Shown here one piece after another: positions 29,955 to 40,468 of a stretch of DNA of 64,000 nucleotides (position 1 is the stretch's first letter; each line of letters begins with the position of its first letter). Both the position numbers and the translations under genes were made by a program. Origin of the DNA: Peronospora farinosa (taxonomy: Eukaryota > Oomycota > Peronosporomycetes > Peronosporales > Peronosporaceae). The notes under the pieces are model-generated. The model did not search any database. It was not told the DNA's origin and saw only the letters and a program-made list of their open reading frames with translations. The stretch is from the NCBI GenBank assembly GCA_947646735.1, contig CANTFK010000666.1, forward strand, positions 1 through 64,000, read 5' to 3'.

Positions 29955-30793
29955 GTGCGAAATCGCAACAACGTGGTGGACCTTAAAAAAGGGTTGGGAT
30001 CAGTAGGGGCAGAGCGCTCTTTTGATCGAGCAACGTCAAGAGAGCTCGCGGGACCCTTTACGAAGGTTGCTCCCAACACACAGTCACTATGTGTTGCTGC
30101 TCCCAGTGATGAGGTATACCTCATCACATTGAAGATCGAAGTGACAAAGAACATGTCACTTAGCGCCCTAGTTGATTGTGGGGATTCGCAAAACTTTGTT
30201 CGACGCCAATCGCTAGATGATCGTAGGATTATATATGTTGAGCGCGAGACCCCTCCAACGAGGAGACGGTGCGCCTTGTAACTGACGCATCCGTAACAGC
30301 AAAGAAACGTGTAGTGGGGATTCAATACACGCTTGAAGGTAAAGAGTACGATGATGATCTCATCGTACTCTATCTGTATAACAAATTTGATGTCATCCTA
30401 GGATTACCATGGCTCAGAAGGTACGATCCATGGGTCAGCTGGCAGCATCGTACCGTAAAGATTTCTGCCGCCTATTTATCAAATGGTCATCTAATGAACG
30501 TCTTGGAGCGTTCAAAATCGTGTAAATGTACTACGAGTGAGTGCGTTGGCTTCACTTGTGGTTCGGTCGTTAGTACGACTGCACAAGAACTCAGCATGTC
30601 AGACAGTCACGCTGAGAAGCAAGCTAAGCTGTCGGCGGCTGTGCACAAGCACAGGCAGCGCCGAAGGTACACCACTCGAATAAGTCGAGTGGACCGGGGC
30701 ATGAATGCTTGCCTAAAGGGCAACATTTACCTAAGATTAAAGCGGTTGCTCAGAAGCGGCAACACGGTAATTCTAGATCAGCTGGAAAGTTGA
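29955..30793 (+). pseudogene. Element C aspartic protease and linker
   Basis: LSALVDCGDSQNFVRRQSLD at about 30160-30219 has the catalytic D-C-G variant seen in many Ty3 proteases. A frame change near 30275 leads to FDVILGLPWLRRYDPWVSWQ at about 30388-30447. A Ser/Lys-rich linker follows. The catalytic Asp is intact, but the domain is split over two frames. Confidence 0.72.
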
Positions 30794-30849
30794 TCGCAGA
30801 AAATCTCGCTGTGGTTGCGCCACCACAACTAGAGAAAGTCGATAACATG

Positions 30850-32217
30850 AGTTCCATCGAGTCTGCGGAAATGAGTCCCCAGATAACAATCACTGAGGGA
30901 ATGAGTCCCCAGTGCTCTGAGAGAATAAGTCCTCTAGGAAGTAACCGAGACGTGATCGTCTTGGTTAATGACGGATCAAACGTAGGCGCTTATACGCTTG
31001 ATAGGATCGCGCCTTCGAAGTTAACTTCGGAGATAACTCAGTTGCCTACGCTAGAACCTAAAAGATTCTTGCGTGATCTGCGTAGTGGCAAAGTCAAGCA
31101 GATCTGTGTACTTGTCGCAGAGGAAGAGTACATGACTGACATTCGGTCAGCAACAGTTTTTGCTGAGAACGAACGGGTTCTAAGCAGCTCATCAATGGAC
31201 GAAAGTGTCCTTGATGAGAAGACTCGTATTGAGCGATATACATCGCAATCCTGGGAGTCGCTGAAGTCATATCCTTTGTACAAGGATTTGGTCGAATTCA
31301 AGGATGTATTCCCTGAATCCGTATCGTGCGAGTCACCGAAGGAAAAAGGTACTCGACACGAGATCGACCTTGTTCCTGGCACCAAATATTGTGTCATGAA
31401 GCAGTGGCCACTGCCTCGGGAACAGGTCGAGGCGATCAAAAAGTTCTTTGCCGATCGCCTAGCTGCAGGCCATGTGAGGGGATCAACTTACTCTCACAGC
31501 TCTCCGACCTTCTGTGTGCGCAAGGCCACAAGAGGTTGGCGGATAGTACACGCGCTCAACAATTAAACGCTGCAACGAGACCGGCGCAAACGCCGATACC
31601 GAGTAAGGACATAATCATGAAATGGTGTGTCTAAGAGTTCGATCTTTTTGTCCATGGATCTGATGGATGTTTTCTATCAGATCCTAATGCGTGAACGGGA
31701 CATCCCGTATACAGCAGTGAGCACTCCCAGTGGTATGCTCTGGGAATGGTTGGTGATGCCGCAAGGGCTTAGTAATGCACCAGCCACGTTCAATAGATGT
31801 GTTTCATATCTATTGAGACCGGTGCGCGAATTCGCACCGAGTTATTTCGATGATGTGTTCGTCCATAGTCGAGCTATGGACGGGAAAACAGACGAGGAAG
31901 TCCATAGACTCCACGTCCGTAAGGTTCTTACACTTATGCGCGAGCATAAGTTGTACGCCAACCTCAAGAAGTGTATTTTCGCAGCTAGTGAAATACCACT
32001 TCTTGGGTGCATCGTCGGAAAGAACGGCGTACGCCCTGATCCAGAAAAGATCAAGACAATCACCGACTGGCCAGTGCCAGTCGATGTCAAGGGACTGAGG
32101 AAGTTCCTTGGGCTAGCGGCGTATTTGTACAAGTACTCGCGCAATTACGCCGAAATGACAGTACATTTCTTTTCTTGTTATACTCAAGAAAAATGTAAAG
32201 TGGAACTGGAACGCTGA
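30850..32217 (+). pseudogene. Element C reverse transcriptase
   Basis: Linker to 31340, then HEIDLVPGTKYCVMKQWPLP (about 31360-31419) and SPTFCVRKATRGWRIVHALN, broken by TAA at 31564. A second piece from 31627 has SMDLMDVFYQILM, MLWEWLVMPQGLSNAPATFN, the catalytic YFDDVFVHS at about 31842-31868, and DWPVPVDVKGLRKFLGLAAY. The palm is intact; the N-terminal fingers are frameshifted. Confidence 0.82.
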
Positions 32218-32219
32218 TT

Positions 32220-32807
32220 GTCAGCGTTCCTTTGAACGTATCAAGCTAAGCTTGATGCAATCGCCAGTATTGGCGATTGCCGATCAAGACAGACCATTTC
32301 ATGTGGTCTGTGATGCCAGTGATTTTGCAATCGGCTGCGCACTGATGCAATATGATACAGACGGCGCAGAGCGTGTCGTCTGTTATCAATCTCGTCAGCT
32401 GCAACCGGCCGAGCGCAATTACTCCGGTGCATGACAAGGAACTCCTTGCCAGGAAGTATGCACTGGCTAAGTTTCGCGTCTATCTCTTAGGAGATAGACC
32501 GTTCATTGTGTATACAGACCATGCGTCATTACGCACGGCTGTAAACAGTCCACACCTCTCGCAACGAATGGCGAGATGGTTGTCCTTCTTTGCGGAATAC
32601 AAATTCTCCGTGGAGTATAAACCGGTACGACTTAACGTCGTCGCCGATGCTCTTTCACGTCGGCCTGACCTAGAGCCGACTGTGCAATCCGACAGTGATG
32701 TAAACACCACTGTCGCCACGCTAAGTACCAGCGTCTTGTCGTCGAGCTTACTCGACGACATTAGAATGGCATGCGCACAAGATAATGATCTTATGCGTCT
32801 GATGTGA
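32220..32807 (+). pseudogene. Element C RNase H
   Basis: Starts IADQDRPFHVVCDASDFAIG at about 32276. After a frame change near 32430 it continues HDKELLARKYALAKFRVYLL, FIVYTDHASLRTA and VVADALSRRPDLE (about 32640-32680). The catalytic residues in VCDAS, KE and YTDH are visible; the frame is broken once. Confidence 0.8.
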
Positions 32808-32819
32808 GTACGTTAAGGA

Positions 32820-33650
32820 CCCATCCACGCAAGATAAGAAGCGCTTGCCTGCCACGTATCAATCTTCTCTCGATCGATACACCCGGCGGAACGGCTTACT
32901 GTACTACACAGCCGTCAACGGCAACACACCTCGTGTCGTTGTACCGCCACAACATGATCTCAGGCTACGGATTATGTTTGAATGTCACGATGCATCATTC
33001 AGTGGGCATCGCGGCCGTGAGAAGACTTATCTCACGGTCAGTCGCGCCTTTTACTGGTCACGACAGTATACGTTCGTGCGCAAGTACGTGCGTGCTTGCA
33101 AGGTGTGTCAACGAGTGAAACCTATTCCTTCACTCCGTACACTATTGCAGCCTCTACCTGTTACGGCATAGTGCTGAGAGTCCGTATCAATGGACTTCGT
33201 CTTTTGGTTTCCTAAAGACGCTCACGGGAATACTGGTATTCTCGTGTTTGTGTGTTCAGCAAGATGTTACATCTTGTTGCTGTACCTGAGTCAATCACAG
33301 CAGAAGGCTGTGCGCGAAAGTTTACTGATATAATCGTTCGATTGCACGTTCTACCCCGTGAGCATGTGTCCGATAGGGACCCCCGGTTCACGGCTGAGTA
33401 TGGCGTTCCGTGCTCCGAACACGGCTCACACTGTCTATTTCTAACCATCTAGAAACCGATAGTCAGACTGAACGCGCCAATCGATTCCTCGAAGAGATAC
33501 TTTGAGGGTACGTCCACTCGTTCACGAGTTGAAGTGAGTTTTTGTCGATGGTCGAATTCGCCATCAACAACTAAGTGCATGTTTCCACGTACGTGAATAG
33601 CCTTCGCCATCAAGGTGTCCCCACCTTAGTAGAGGGTGACTCTAATTTAA
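32820..33650 (+). pseudogene. Element C integrase, decayed
   Basis: The HHCC zinc domain is well preserved (FSGHRGREKTYLTVSRAFYW...CKVCQRVKP, about 32998-33123). The core starts MDFVFWFPKDAHGN near 33190 but is then broken, with an internal deletion in the first strand. SDRDPRFTAEYG (33368-33403) and TERANRFLEEI pieces are all that remain of the DDE core. Confidence 0.75.
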
Positions 33651-33663
33651 GGGGGGAGGGTCT

Positions 33664-33994
33664 CGCTCGAGCGAGGACCAATCTGGCTCTTGCTCATCAC
33701 GCGACGACATTATGGTTGACGCAAAGTAGCCGAAGTTTTATCATTCGACTTCGGTGACGAGGAAGAAAGTAGTAGCAATGACGCTTTTACTGATGAAGAT
33801 GCTGACAAATTCACCATCGTTCGAGGTATCTCAAGCGAGAACATTGCTGTTCTTGCTGAGTTAGTAACATTTATCTCTACAGTGCATTCACAATGCACTG
33901 CAGCCAAAAGAAACGAGTCAGTAGAGAAATTCCTGTTGATCGTGAAGCGGTAGTCCGTTTCGTGCAAGACTTTATCACAGAAGCAGTGGACATA
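33664..33994 (+). other. Unassigned insert between elements C and D
   Basis: A frame of about 75 codons (33734-33950) encodes an acidic protein piece: FDFGDEEESSSNDAFTDEDA, KFTIVRGISSENIAVLAELV, then FISTVHSQCTAAKRN. It matches no retroelement domain I know and is not repeated in the window. It may be the end of a captured or nested element gene. Confidence 0.35.
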
Positions 33995-35260
33995 ATCTTT
34001 GTTGACCGTTTAAGCAAAATGGCTCACTTAGCGGCTGTGCCAGACTCGATCGATGGTGAAGGTACAGTGTAGCTATATATCGATCGAGAATTTCGCCAAC
34101 ATGGCTTGCCAGTGAAAATTGAATCTGACCGTGATCCTCGTTATACGAGTAAGTTTTGGAAGTCCGTCTTCCAGGTGCTAGGCACCTAATTGGACATGTC
34201 CACAGCGAACCATCCGCAGACCGATGGTCAAACTGAACATGTTAATCGCGTCGTTGAGGATATCCTCCGCAGCGTTTGTGCGGAAACGCCTAAGCGCTAG
34301 AGCTCTATGCTCCCTGTTGTTGAGTTTGCACTCAATAACTACGTGCACACCTCTACCGGCTACACTCCGTTCTATGTGAATGGACTCACACACCCACGCG
34401 TTCCGTTAACGCTACCACCGAGTGGTTCAAGGCTTGGTGGGGGAAATGTTGTCGATCGGCTTGCTGATGTCAGCCCTAATACCGTCAAGAAACTGGTGAA
34501 TACGTTTCTTGCAACGCGACTGAATTTATTACGACATGTGCGTGATGCAATGGCTGATAGCCAAGACAAACAAAAAAAATATGCGGATGCTAAAGACAAA
34601 AGCTGTGTTACTTGCTATGAGGCCGAAGAACAGTCTTACTAAATGCTACGAACCTACCTACTAAAGTAGTGTCTGCTGTCTCGAAGACGAAGTTGCGTCC
34701 ACGCTTCATGGGTTATAGGTCGTGGACAAGACAGAATTGGCGTATACGCTTAATTTGCCGCGCAAATTGCGTACACACCATGTGTTCTACGTTGGCATGT
34801 TCAAGCCAAATTGGGATCCGTCCCACGTGAATGCTAAGGCGCTTGCACCGAGGTCATCGGCATTGCTGCAGGACGCATCATCTGAACCAAGATGTCAAGC
34901 TGCCCCTCCAATCGGGTCCGACCCTGCTCCAACGACTGAAGGCGAGTCTGCATCTGTTTCACGGTCTCACGGAGACATTATATCTCCTGAAGTAACTCAG
35001 CATGAGCTTGTGACGATACACCGGCCTCCGCCGGCATGCTCGATGAGCAGGGGGACCTCCAGTTCCATGTGGAACGGCTTTTTCAGAAACGTCGCCGCCA
35101 TGGTCAAACCCAATATCTGGTGAATTGGCGGGGACATCCCGAGTCGTGAAACTCATGGGAGCTCGAAGTTTCCCTTCGGCAGGATTGCTTATACGCGGTG
35201 GACGTTTTTGAACGTCGTGCGCAAGGCCAACCTGTTGGCTCACAAGCGATTCTTGCACAT
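33995..35260 (+). mobile_element. Fragment D: integrase-chromodomain piece of an element B-type retroelement
   Basis: From VDRLSKMAHLAAVPDSIDG (33996) onward it parallels element B 8812-10050 closely at nucleotide level. It covers the integrase core from the first Asp region, the core end (GYTPFYVNGLTHP at 34362), the GPY-like LPRKLRTHHVFYVGMFK and the chromodomain-like tail near 35010-35220. The catalytic Glu is present (DGQTEHVNR). Stops occur at about 34070, 34188 and 34300 (TAG, TAA, TAG). Both LTRs and all upstream domains are missing. Confidence 0.82.
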
Positions 35261-36136
35261 GTTCCAGGCCCTCATAACTAAATAACCTATCATCGTTGAC
35301 GGTGTGGGGCGCCTCGCGGTCCATCACAGTTGAACGAAGCGATCGCCTGCTGCTGACTTTAGCAGCTTCATACACGTTCTGGTATGAAGTTGTAGTGACT
35401 TTTAACTCCGACACAACACAGCTGCCAATACACAGAGACACTCCATGAAGCAGAATTGTCCAACTGGCTCGCATGATGCTTGGGTAATAGTAATTGTGGT
35501 GGCGTTAGTGCTCAAAGTGAGAGAAAAAATCTCTGTGGTGGCGGTAAAGCTCAAATTGAGAGACTGAATACGTCTTTTTGTTGGCTATCTACCTACCACT
35601 CATTGTGTGCGTCCATGCATTGGCTAACATTATGGCCTGTATCAGCCAGTAAGCAGGGCATCTCGATCTTCAAGGATATTGTAAGGGTTGTAATTACATG
35701 GTAAGCTCGTGCCTCTAGTAAATGTTTCCTTGATTGCTATGCATTCAAGCAGATACACGAAAATACCAGCACCATCTATCCACTGAGCCAAAAATGTGCC
35801 TTTGCAGAAGCGCGATGGTCATATGACGTATTAATCGCGCAATGGACCGTTTAGATCGTCAAAGGATGGATACGAACGTCGCTATAGAATAAGCTCCTAA
35901 TTTATGTATTGGAAAGTCCTCGCATTAGATGAATAGCACAATTTACTCTTGTTACTTGGTAAGGCCAGAATGCAGAAACGTCTTAAGTCTCTGGTTGATA
36001 TGTAAATGTACATTCAAGAGACAGTAGCTAGAAGACTCTAGTTCAAAGCCGCTATGCAGAAACAATGGCGTCTTAAATTCAAAATATCGCGTACATGAAC
36101 GCGTGCCAATCATTCTGATGGCCACCACCATGGCAG
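35261..36136. other. Intergenic region
   Basis: No supported gene. A short near-repeat occurs at about 35490-35560 (GGTGGCG...GCTCAAAGTGAGAGA and GGTGGCG...GCTCAAATTGAGAGA), two imperfect copies of about 35 bases. Confidence 0.4.
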
Positions 36137-38539
36137 CTACAATTTCGAGTTTCTCAGCTCGAGCTTGGCAATGGTGCGCATATGCACCTCGTCGGGTCCG
36201 TCGGCGATGCGGAGTGTGCGCATTGCTGCGTACAAATACGACAGAATAAAGTCCTGGCCTACTCCAGCAGCACCATGAAGTTGAATAGCCCGGTCGCAGA
36301 CTTTCAGTGCCATATTAGGCGCTACGATCTTAATCATAGCAATCGCCTGCTGAGCGACCTTGTTGCCATGTTTGTCCATTAGGTGTGCAGCTTGCAAGGT
36401 AAGAAGCCGCGCACTATCGAGCTCGTAGCGCGACTTGGCAATCTGAGAGCACACAAGCGGGTTTTCGGCCAGCAGCTGTTTGAAGGCTGTGCGCGTCTTC
36501 GCACGCTGCACCATCAACTCAAGGCAACGCTCTGCAGCACCGATCGTGCGCATACAGTGATGGACACGACCCGGTCCAAGGCGCGCCTGTGCAATCTCAA
36601 ACCCACGACCTTCACCGAGCAAAATGTTGCTGAACGGAACGCGAACGTTCTCAAATTTCATCTCCATATGACCGTGCGGTGCATCATCGTAACCAAACAC
36701 GTGCATGGGCTTCACAACTACCACACCTGGTGTATTCATCGGCACCAGGATCATCGACTGCTGCTTATACACGCTCTCATTTCTTCGCTCGGCGTGCTTG
36801 CCCATCAGCACAATAATTTTGCAACGTGGGTCGCCCGCTCCGGAGATATAGAACTTGTGTCCGTTGATCACATATTCCTGGCGCTCCTTGTCGCGTGCGA
36901 TACTCGTTTCAATGTTGGTGGCATCAGATGAAGCCACATGTTTTTCTGTCATAGCAAAGCATGACCGAATGTCGCCCTTGAGCAAAGGGACAAGCCACTG
37001 GTGCTTCTGCTTCGCTGTGCAAAAGCGAGTGAGGATCTCCATATTGCCCGAGTCGGGTGCCGAGCAGTTGAAGACTTCAGGCGCCAGCACGATCGAGCGC
37101 CCCATTACCTCGCACATGAGTCCGTACTCGAGGTTGGTCAGGTCTCCGCCATATTTGACGTCAGGTTCCTTGTCATTGAGCGCCGGCACCACGCATTCGG
37201 GCAGGAACAGATTCCAAAGTCCTAACGCTTTTGCTTCGGTCTTGAGCTTCTCGATGATAGGTGGTACAACATCCCACACACGACCTTCTTGGCGTGCCTT
37301 GGCAATTTGATCCAGATGCACATACTCTGCAGGGTATACCCGAGTCTGGCAAAACTTGAGCAACTTCTTGTAAATCTCTAATGCGTGCGGCCGTATTGGG
37401 AAGGGCAGAATGTGCTCCAATTCCGGATCAGGGTAGATATCTGCCGAAGAATCCATAATGTCGTCGCTCATCGCCAATAGGCGATCCATCGTTGTCTTCG
37501 CGCATGCAGCGTTCGCCGACGACGCATTGCCTAGCAACGCACGAGCGTACACTCCGTGGCAGATTGCAGCAAAGCGGTAAACAATCAGACCCATAAAGAA
37601 GTTCCACGTCTTAGTATCTAGCGGAAAGCGTCTCGCACGACTACAGTATCCTAGCAATAATTCACTTTCCAATGGAATGCCAAGCTTCTTCAAAGATACG
37701 TCCGACAGTCCAGGGGCCAAGATCGTGTTCGAGTTATCGCTCGATAGTCTGTACGCTGATGCTAGCGTTGCTACATCAGCAAATGGGTTGCCAATTGTGC
37801 ACAACTCCCAGTCTAGAATCGCCATTACCCTTGGCTCTGTCGGGTGAAAGATCATATTATCAAGTCGAAAGTCTCCATGTACAATACACGCTCGTCCATC
37901 AGCTGTCTCCTTCTCTGCATCATGTGCATGATCTTCCAGCCAGTGTTGCAACTGGATCATCTTTGGATTGTCTTCGACTCCTGCCTTGGCAAAGACTGTC
38001 TGTCCTCCTTGTACTTGTCGACTCCAGCGTGTCACCACTCGATGACAGTATTTCTCTGGCTGACCAAAGCCTGTTAATCCAATCTTCTTATAGTCCAGTT
38101 CATGTAACTTCACAAGTGCATCCAATGCAGAGCTATACATGGCATAACGATACATGGGTTTGATACCAGGTAGTGACGGGTCCTGGAAGATACGACCGTG
38201 TACGTATTCCATGAGGTAAAAGGCCGTGCCAATTACCTCATGGTCTTCACACAACAAAATAACACGTGGTACTGGTACTTCTGTATGCTCGAGAGCTTTT
38301 AGAACTTGATACTCACGCTCCACAGCGTGTGCAGACGGTAGGATATGACCGTGTGGTTTTTTGCGTAACACCCACTTGGTTTTACAATTGGTCATTGTCA
38401 ATAGGTACGTTGGATTCGATTGACCGTGTTGGAACTGAGAGATCGACTCGATTGCACCGTATGAAGCACCCAAATGCAAGTGAATATAGTCGGTCAAAGC
38501 AGACACATTTAGTGCCTGACGAACATCTTGCATTGTCAT
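36137..38539 (-). CDS. ACAD10/11-type aminoglycoside-phosphotransferase-like and acyl-CoA dehydrogenase fusion, peroxisomal
   Basis: A single exon of 800 residues from ATG 38539 (a second ATG lies two codons on). The N-terminal half is a kinase-like APH domain: WVLRKKPHG, the catalytic loop [15 protein letters not shown] and [18 protein letters not shown] (about residues 225-265). The C-terminal half (about 400-800) is a flavin acyl-CoA dehydrogenase with [20 protein letters not shown] and [20 protein letters not shown] near the end. It ends in ...RNSKL, a type 1 peroxisomal targeting signal. In animals this fusion phosphorylates and dehydrates 4-hydroxyacyl-CoAs. It is co-oriented with, and about 150 bases from, the short-chain dehydrogenase gene upstream. 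Confidence 0.88.
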   Translation of the reverse strand: MTMQDVRQALNVSALTDYIHLHLGASYGAIESISQFQHGQSNPTYLLTMTNCKTKWVLRKKPHGHILPSAHAVEREYQVLKALEHTEVPVPRVILLCEDHEVIGTAFYLMEYVHGRIFQDPSLPGIKPMYRYAMYSSALDALVKLHELDYKKIGLTGFGQPEKYCHRVVTRWSRQVQGGQTVFAKAGVEDNPKMIQLQHWLEDHAHDAEKETADGRACIVHGDFRLDNMIFHPTEPRVMAILDWELCTIGNPFADVATLASAYRLSSDNSNTILAPGLSDVSLKKLGIPLESELLLGYCSRARRFPLDTKTWNFFMGLIVYRFAAICHGVYARALLGNASSANAACAKTTMDRLLAMSDDIMDSSADIYPDPELEHILPFPIRPHALEIYKKLLKFCQTRVYPAEYVHLDQIAKARQEGRVWDVVPPIIEKLKTEAKALGLWNLFLPECVVPALNDKEPDVKYGGDLTNLEYGLMCEVMGRSIVLAPEVFNCSAPDSGNMEILTRFCTAKQKHQWLVPLLKGDIRSCFAMTEKHVASSDATNIETSIARDKERQEYVINGHKFYISGAGDPRCKIIVLMGKHAERRNESVYKQQSMILVPMNTPGVVVVKPMHVFGYDDAPHGHMEMKFENVRVPFSNILLGEGRGFEIAQARLGPGRVHHCMRTIGAAERCLELMVQRAKTRTAFKQLLAENPLVCSQIAKSRYELDSARLLTLQAAHLMDKHGNKVAQQAIAMIKIVAPNMALKVCDRAIQLHGAAGVGQDFILSYLYAAMRTLRIADGPDEVHMRTIAKLELRNSKL

Positions 38540-38572
38540 ATGAAGACACTTGGGCAATACAAAGATAATTAC

Positions 38573-38579
38573 GAAATGA
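38573..38579 (-). promoter_or_regulatory. Oomycete-type initiator before the ACAD11-like gene
   Basis: The minus strand reads TCATTTCGTAATTATC, 34-40 bases before the ATG. TCATTTC fits the oomycete Inr consensus TCAYTYY, and the AT-rich bases after it resemble the flanking promoter region. Position and sequence support it; transcription data are lacking. Confidence 0.45.
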
Positions 38580-38686
38580 AGTCAAAGTATCGCCTATTTA
38601 GAGCAAATGACTATGGGTTTATATCGTTTTAGATTAGCAAATTGTGTTCGCCTAGTTGTAGCCATTTGCTTGCACGGATTATATGA

Positions 38687-40092
38687 CTAGTTAGTCTCAG
38701 CGAATTCCTTGTTAAGTACGCCTGCAATGACCAGGTGCATGATCTCGGATGTGCCTTCGTAGATCTCCGTGATACGTGCGTCGCGGTAATGGCGTTCAGC
38801 TGGCATGTCAGACACGTAGCCCATGCCACCGAGCACTTGGATCGCCTCGTGAGAGCACAATGTGGCTACTTCCGACGCCTTGAGTTTCGCCATGGCCGCT
38901 AGTTTCGTAAATGGACGGCCGGCATCTTTCTCGACGGAAGCTTTCCATGTCAGTAAACGCGCAGCCTCGATCTCCATTGCCATCGTTGACAACTTGGTCT
39001 GAATGATGGGGTTCTTGGCCAAAGGTACATTGAACGTCTTGCGAGTCTGCGCATATGCGATAGCACAGTCGTATGAGGCCTGAGCAATCCCCAGTGCTTG
39101 CGCTGCAATGCCGATCCGACCCGAGTCCAGCGTGACCATAGCAATCTTAAACCCATCTCCTTCCTTACCAAGCAGGTTATCCTTTGGGACCTCAACATCC
39201 TCAAAGATGAGATTGCCCGTGCTCGATGCACGGATCCCGAGCTTATCCTCCTTCTTGCCCAGCGAGAAGCCTGGTGCATTGGTCGGCACGATAAAAGCGC
39301 TAATGCCCTTATGTTTCAGCGACTTGTCCGTCGTAGCAAACACAATTGCCTGATCTGCATCATGAGCATTAGTAATCCACGCCTTTGTGCCATTTAACAC
39401 GTATCCCTTGTCAGTGACCCGTGCAGTAGTTGACGCCGCACCAGCATCACTGCCATTACCAGGTTCACTCAATCCAAAGCAGCCGAGCTTCTCTCCCTTA
39501 GCAAAAGGTGTCAAGTGTTTTTCCTTTTGCTCAGGAGTGCCAAATTTATCCAGCGGTGCGCAGTACAATGACTGCAACAATAGAAAAATAATCAGTTTCT
39601 TCACCTCTCATAATACATGTAGCAATAACTAATGACCCGCACATTGTTGACCGACATAATGACGCCTGTAGATGCACACCCGCGACTAATCTCCTCGATA
39701 GCAATAGCATAAGCCAAATAATCTAGTCCAGCTCCTCCATACTGATCGTCAATGGCGACGCCCATAAGGCCCATTTCCCCGAGCTCCTTCACTTGTTTGG
39801 CCGGAAATTTGTGCTCTTTATCCAGCTGTCCAGCAACTGGTTTCAAGTTTTTAGCTGTGTATTGCATACACATGCCGCGTAGCATTGAATGTTCCTCTGG
39901 TAGTGACGATAGGAAACCAATTGAACGCGTTTGGCTGGAATACCATTACAAAACTGTTAGAAATGATGCGGAGGTCGCAATTATGAGTCTTAAAGGACCA
40001 ATATTTTGTAATGATATGAAGAGGAAGACGTACGTGTGCTTAAGCACTGTAGAAAGCACCGTGACGGTGCACTGGAGACGCTTGACGAACAT
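38687..40092 (-). CDS. ACADS: Short-chain acyl-CoA dehydrogenase, mitochondrial type
   Basis: Three exons: 40092-40034, 39934-39643 and 39571-38687. The introns (99 and 71 bp) start GTACGT and GTGCGG and end CCAG and GCAG. The 411-residue protein matches the 412 of human SCAD. Exon 1 encodes a basic/hydrophobic start ([20 protein letters not shown]), fitting a mitochondrial presequence. SCAD motifs follow: [66 protein letters not shown] and [14 protein letters not shown]; the last holds the Glu that acts as catalytic base in this family. It oxidises C4-C6 acyl-CoA in beta-oxidation and passes electrons to ETF. It lies directly upstream of the ACAD11-like gene. Confidence 0.9.
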
Positions 40093-40121
40093 GATGTAGA
40101 GCTTGTGCGAGACCGTGCGAT

Positions 40122-40133
40122 AATTTGGAATGA
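40122..40133 (-). promoter_or_regulatory. Oomycete-type initiator plus flanking element before ACADS
   Basis: The minus strand reads TCATTCCAAATT about 30 bases before the ATG at 40092. TCATTCC fits TCAYTYY, and the following AAATTATC resembles the flanking promoter region. A similar site precedes the neighbouring ACAD11-like gene. Confidence 0.5.
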
Positions 40134-40468
40134 AGTTGAAACGACGTCAGTCGAAGGAGGAGCTAACAATTTTGACAGGTTTCTTTGATTTAAAGGTTTA
40201 TTACTATATAAAGTCAAAAGATGGGATTTGACGGGATCATAATGGACGTGTTTTGTATGGTTAAAGTTTATATTAAGGAACGCAGGGAAATCGAGAATGA
40301 GAGGAATACGTCGGGTTCATTGGAAAGTGCCGACGTGAGCAATGGGTCTTCATTCTGATTGGGTGTCGACGTTGAAGGTGGTATCAGTAGTAATACTTTT
40401 AGATGGAAATTAATCTACTACTTTGTACATGAGTCATATTATTAAGAATGACCTCAATTAGTAATTGC
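40134..40468. other. Intergenic, between ACADS and the GRK-like gene
   Basis: AT-rich, no frame or repeat recognised. Holds upstream sequence of ACADS and the 3' end of the GRK-like kinase gene. Confidence 0.4.

Larger units (their letters stand above)
28375..33663 (+). mobile_element. Ty3/Gypsy retrotransposon C, 3' LTR missing
   Basis: A putative 5' LTR (about 28375-28790), a primer-binding site, gag, protease, RT, RNase H and a broken integrase follow in plus-strand order, ending with a purine run at 33649-33663 (TTTAAGGGGGGAGGG). No second copy of the LTR is found in the window. Unrelated sequence and fragment D follow. Codon-level similarity to A and B is clear (YFDDVFVHSRA), but nucleotide identity is low, so it is a distinct family. 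Confidence 0.82.

Noticed and set aside
34959..35474. 171-codon minus-strand frame in fragment D
   Set aside because: Its middle is antisense to the chromodomain tail and its flanks lack the sequence of the element B antisense frame, so there is no independent support.
39601..39642. Coding continuation of SCAD exon 2 to its in-frame stop
   Set aside because: The sequence after MSVNN breaks the strong SCAD similarity; GTGCGG...GCAG splicing restores NNSLY-type residues.
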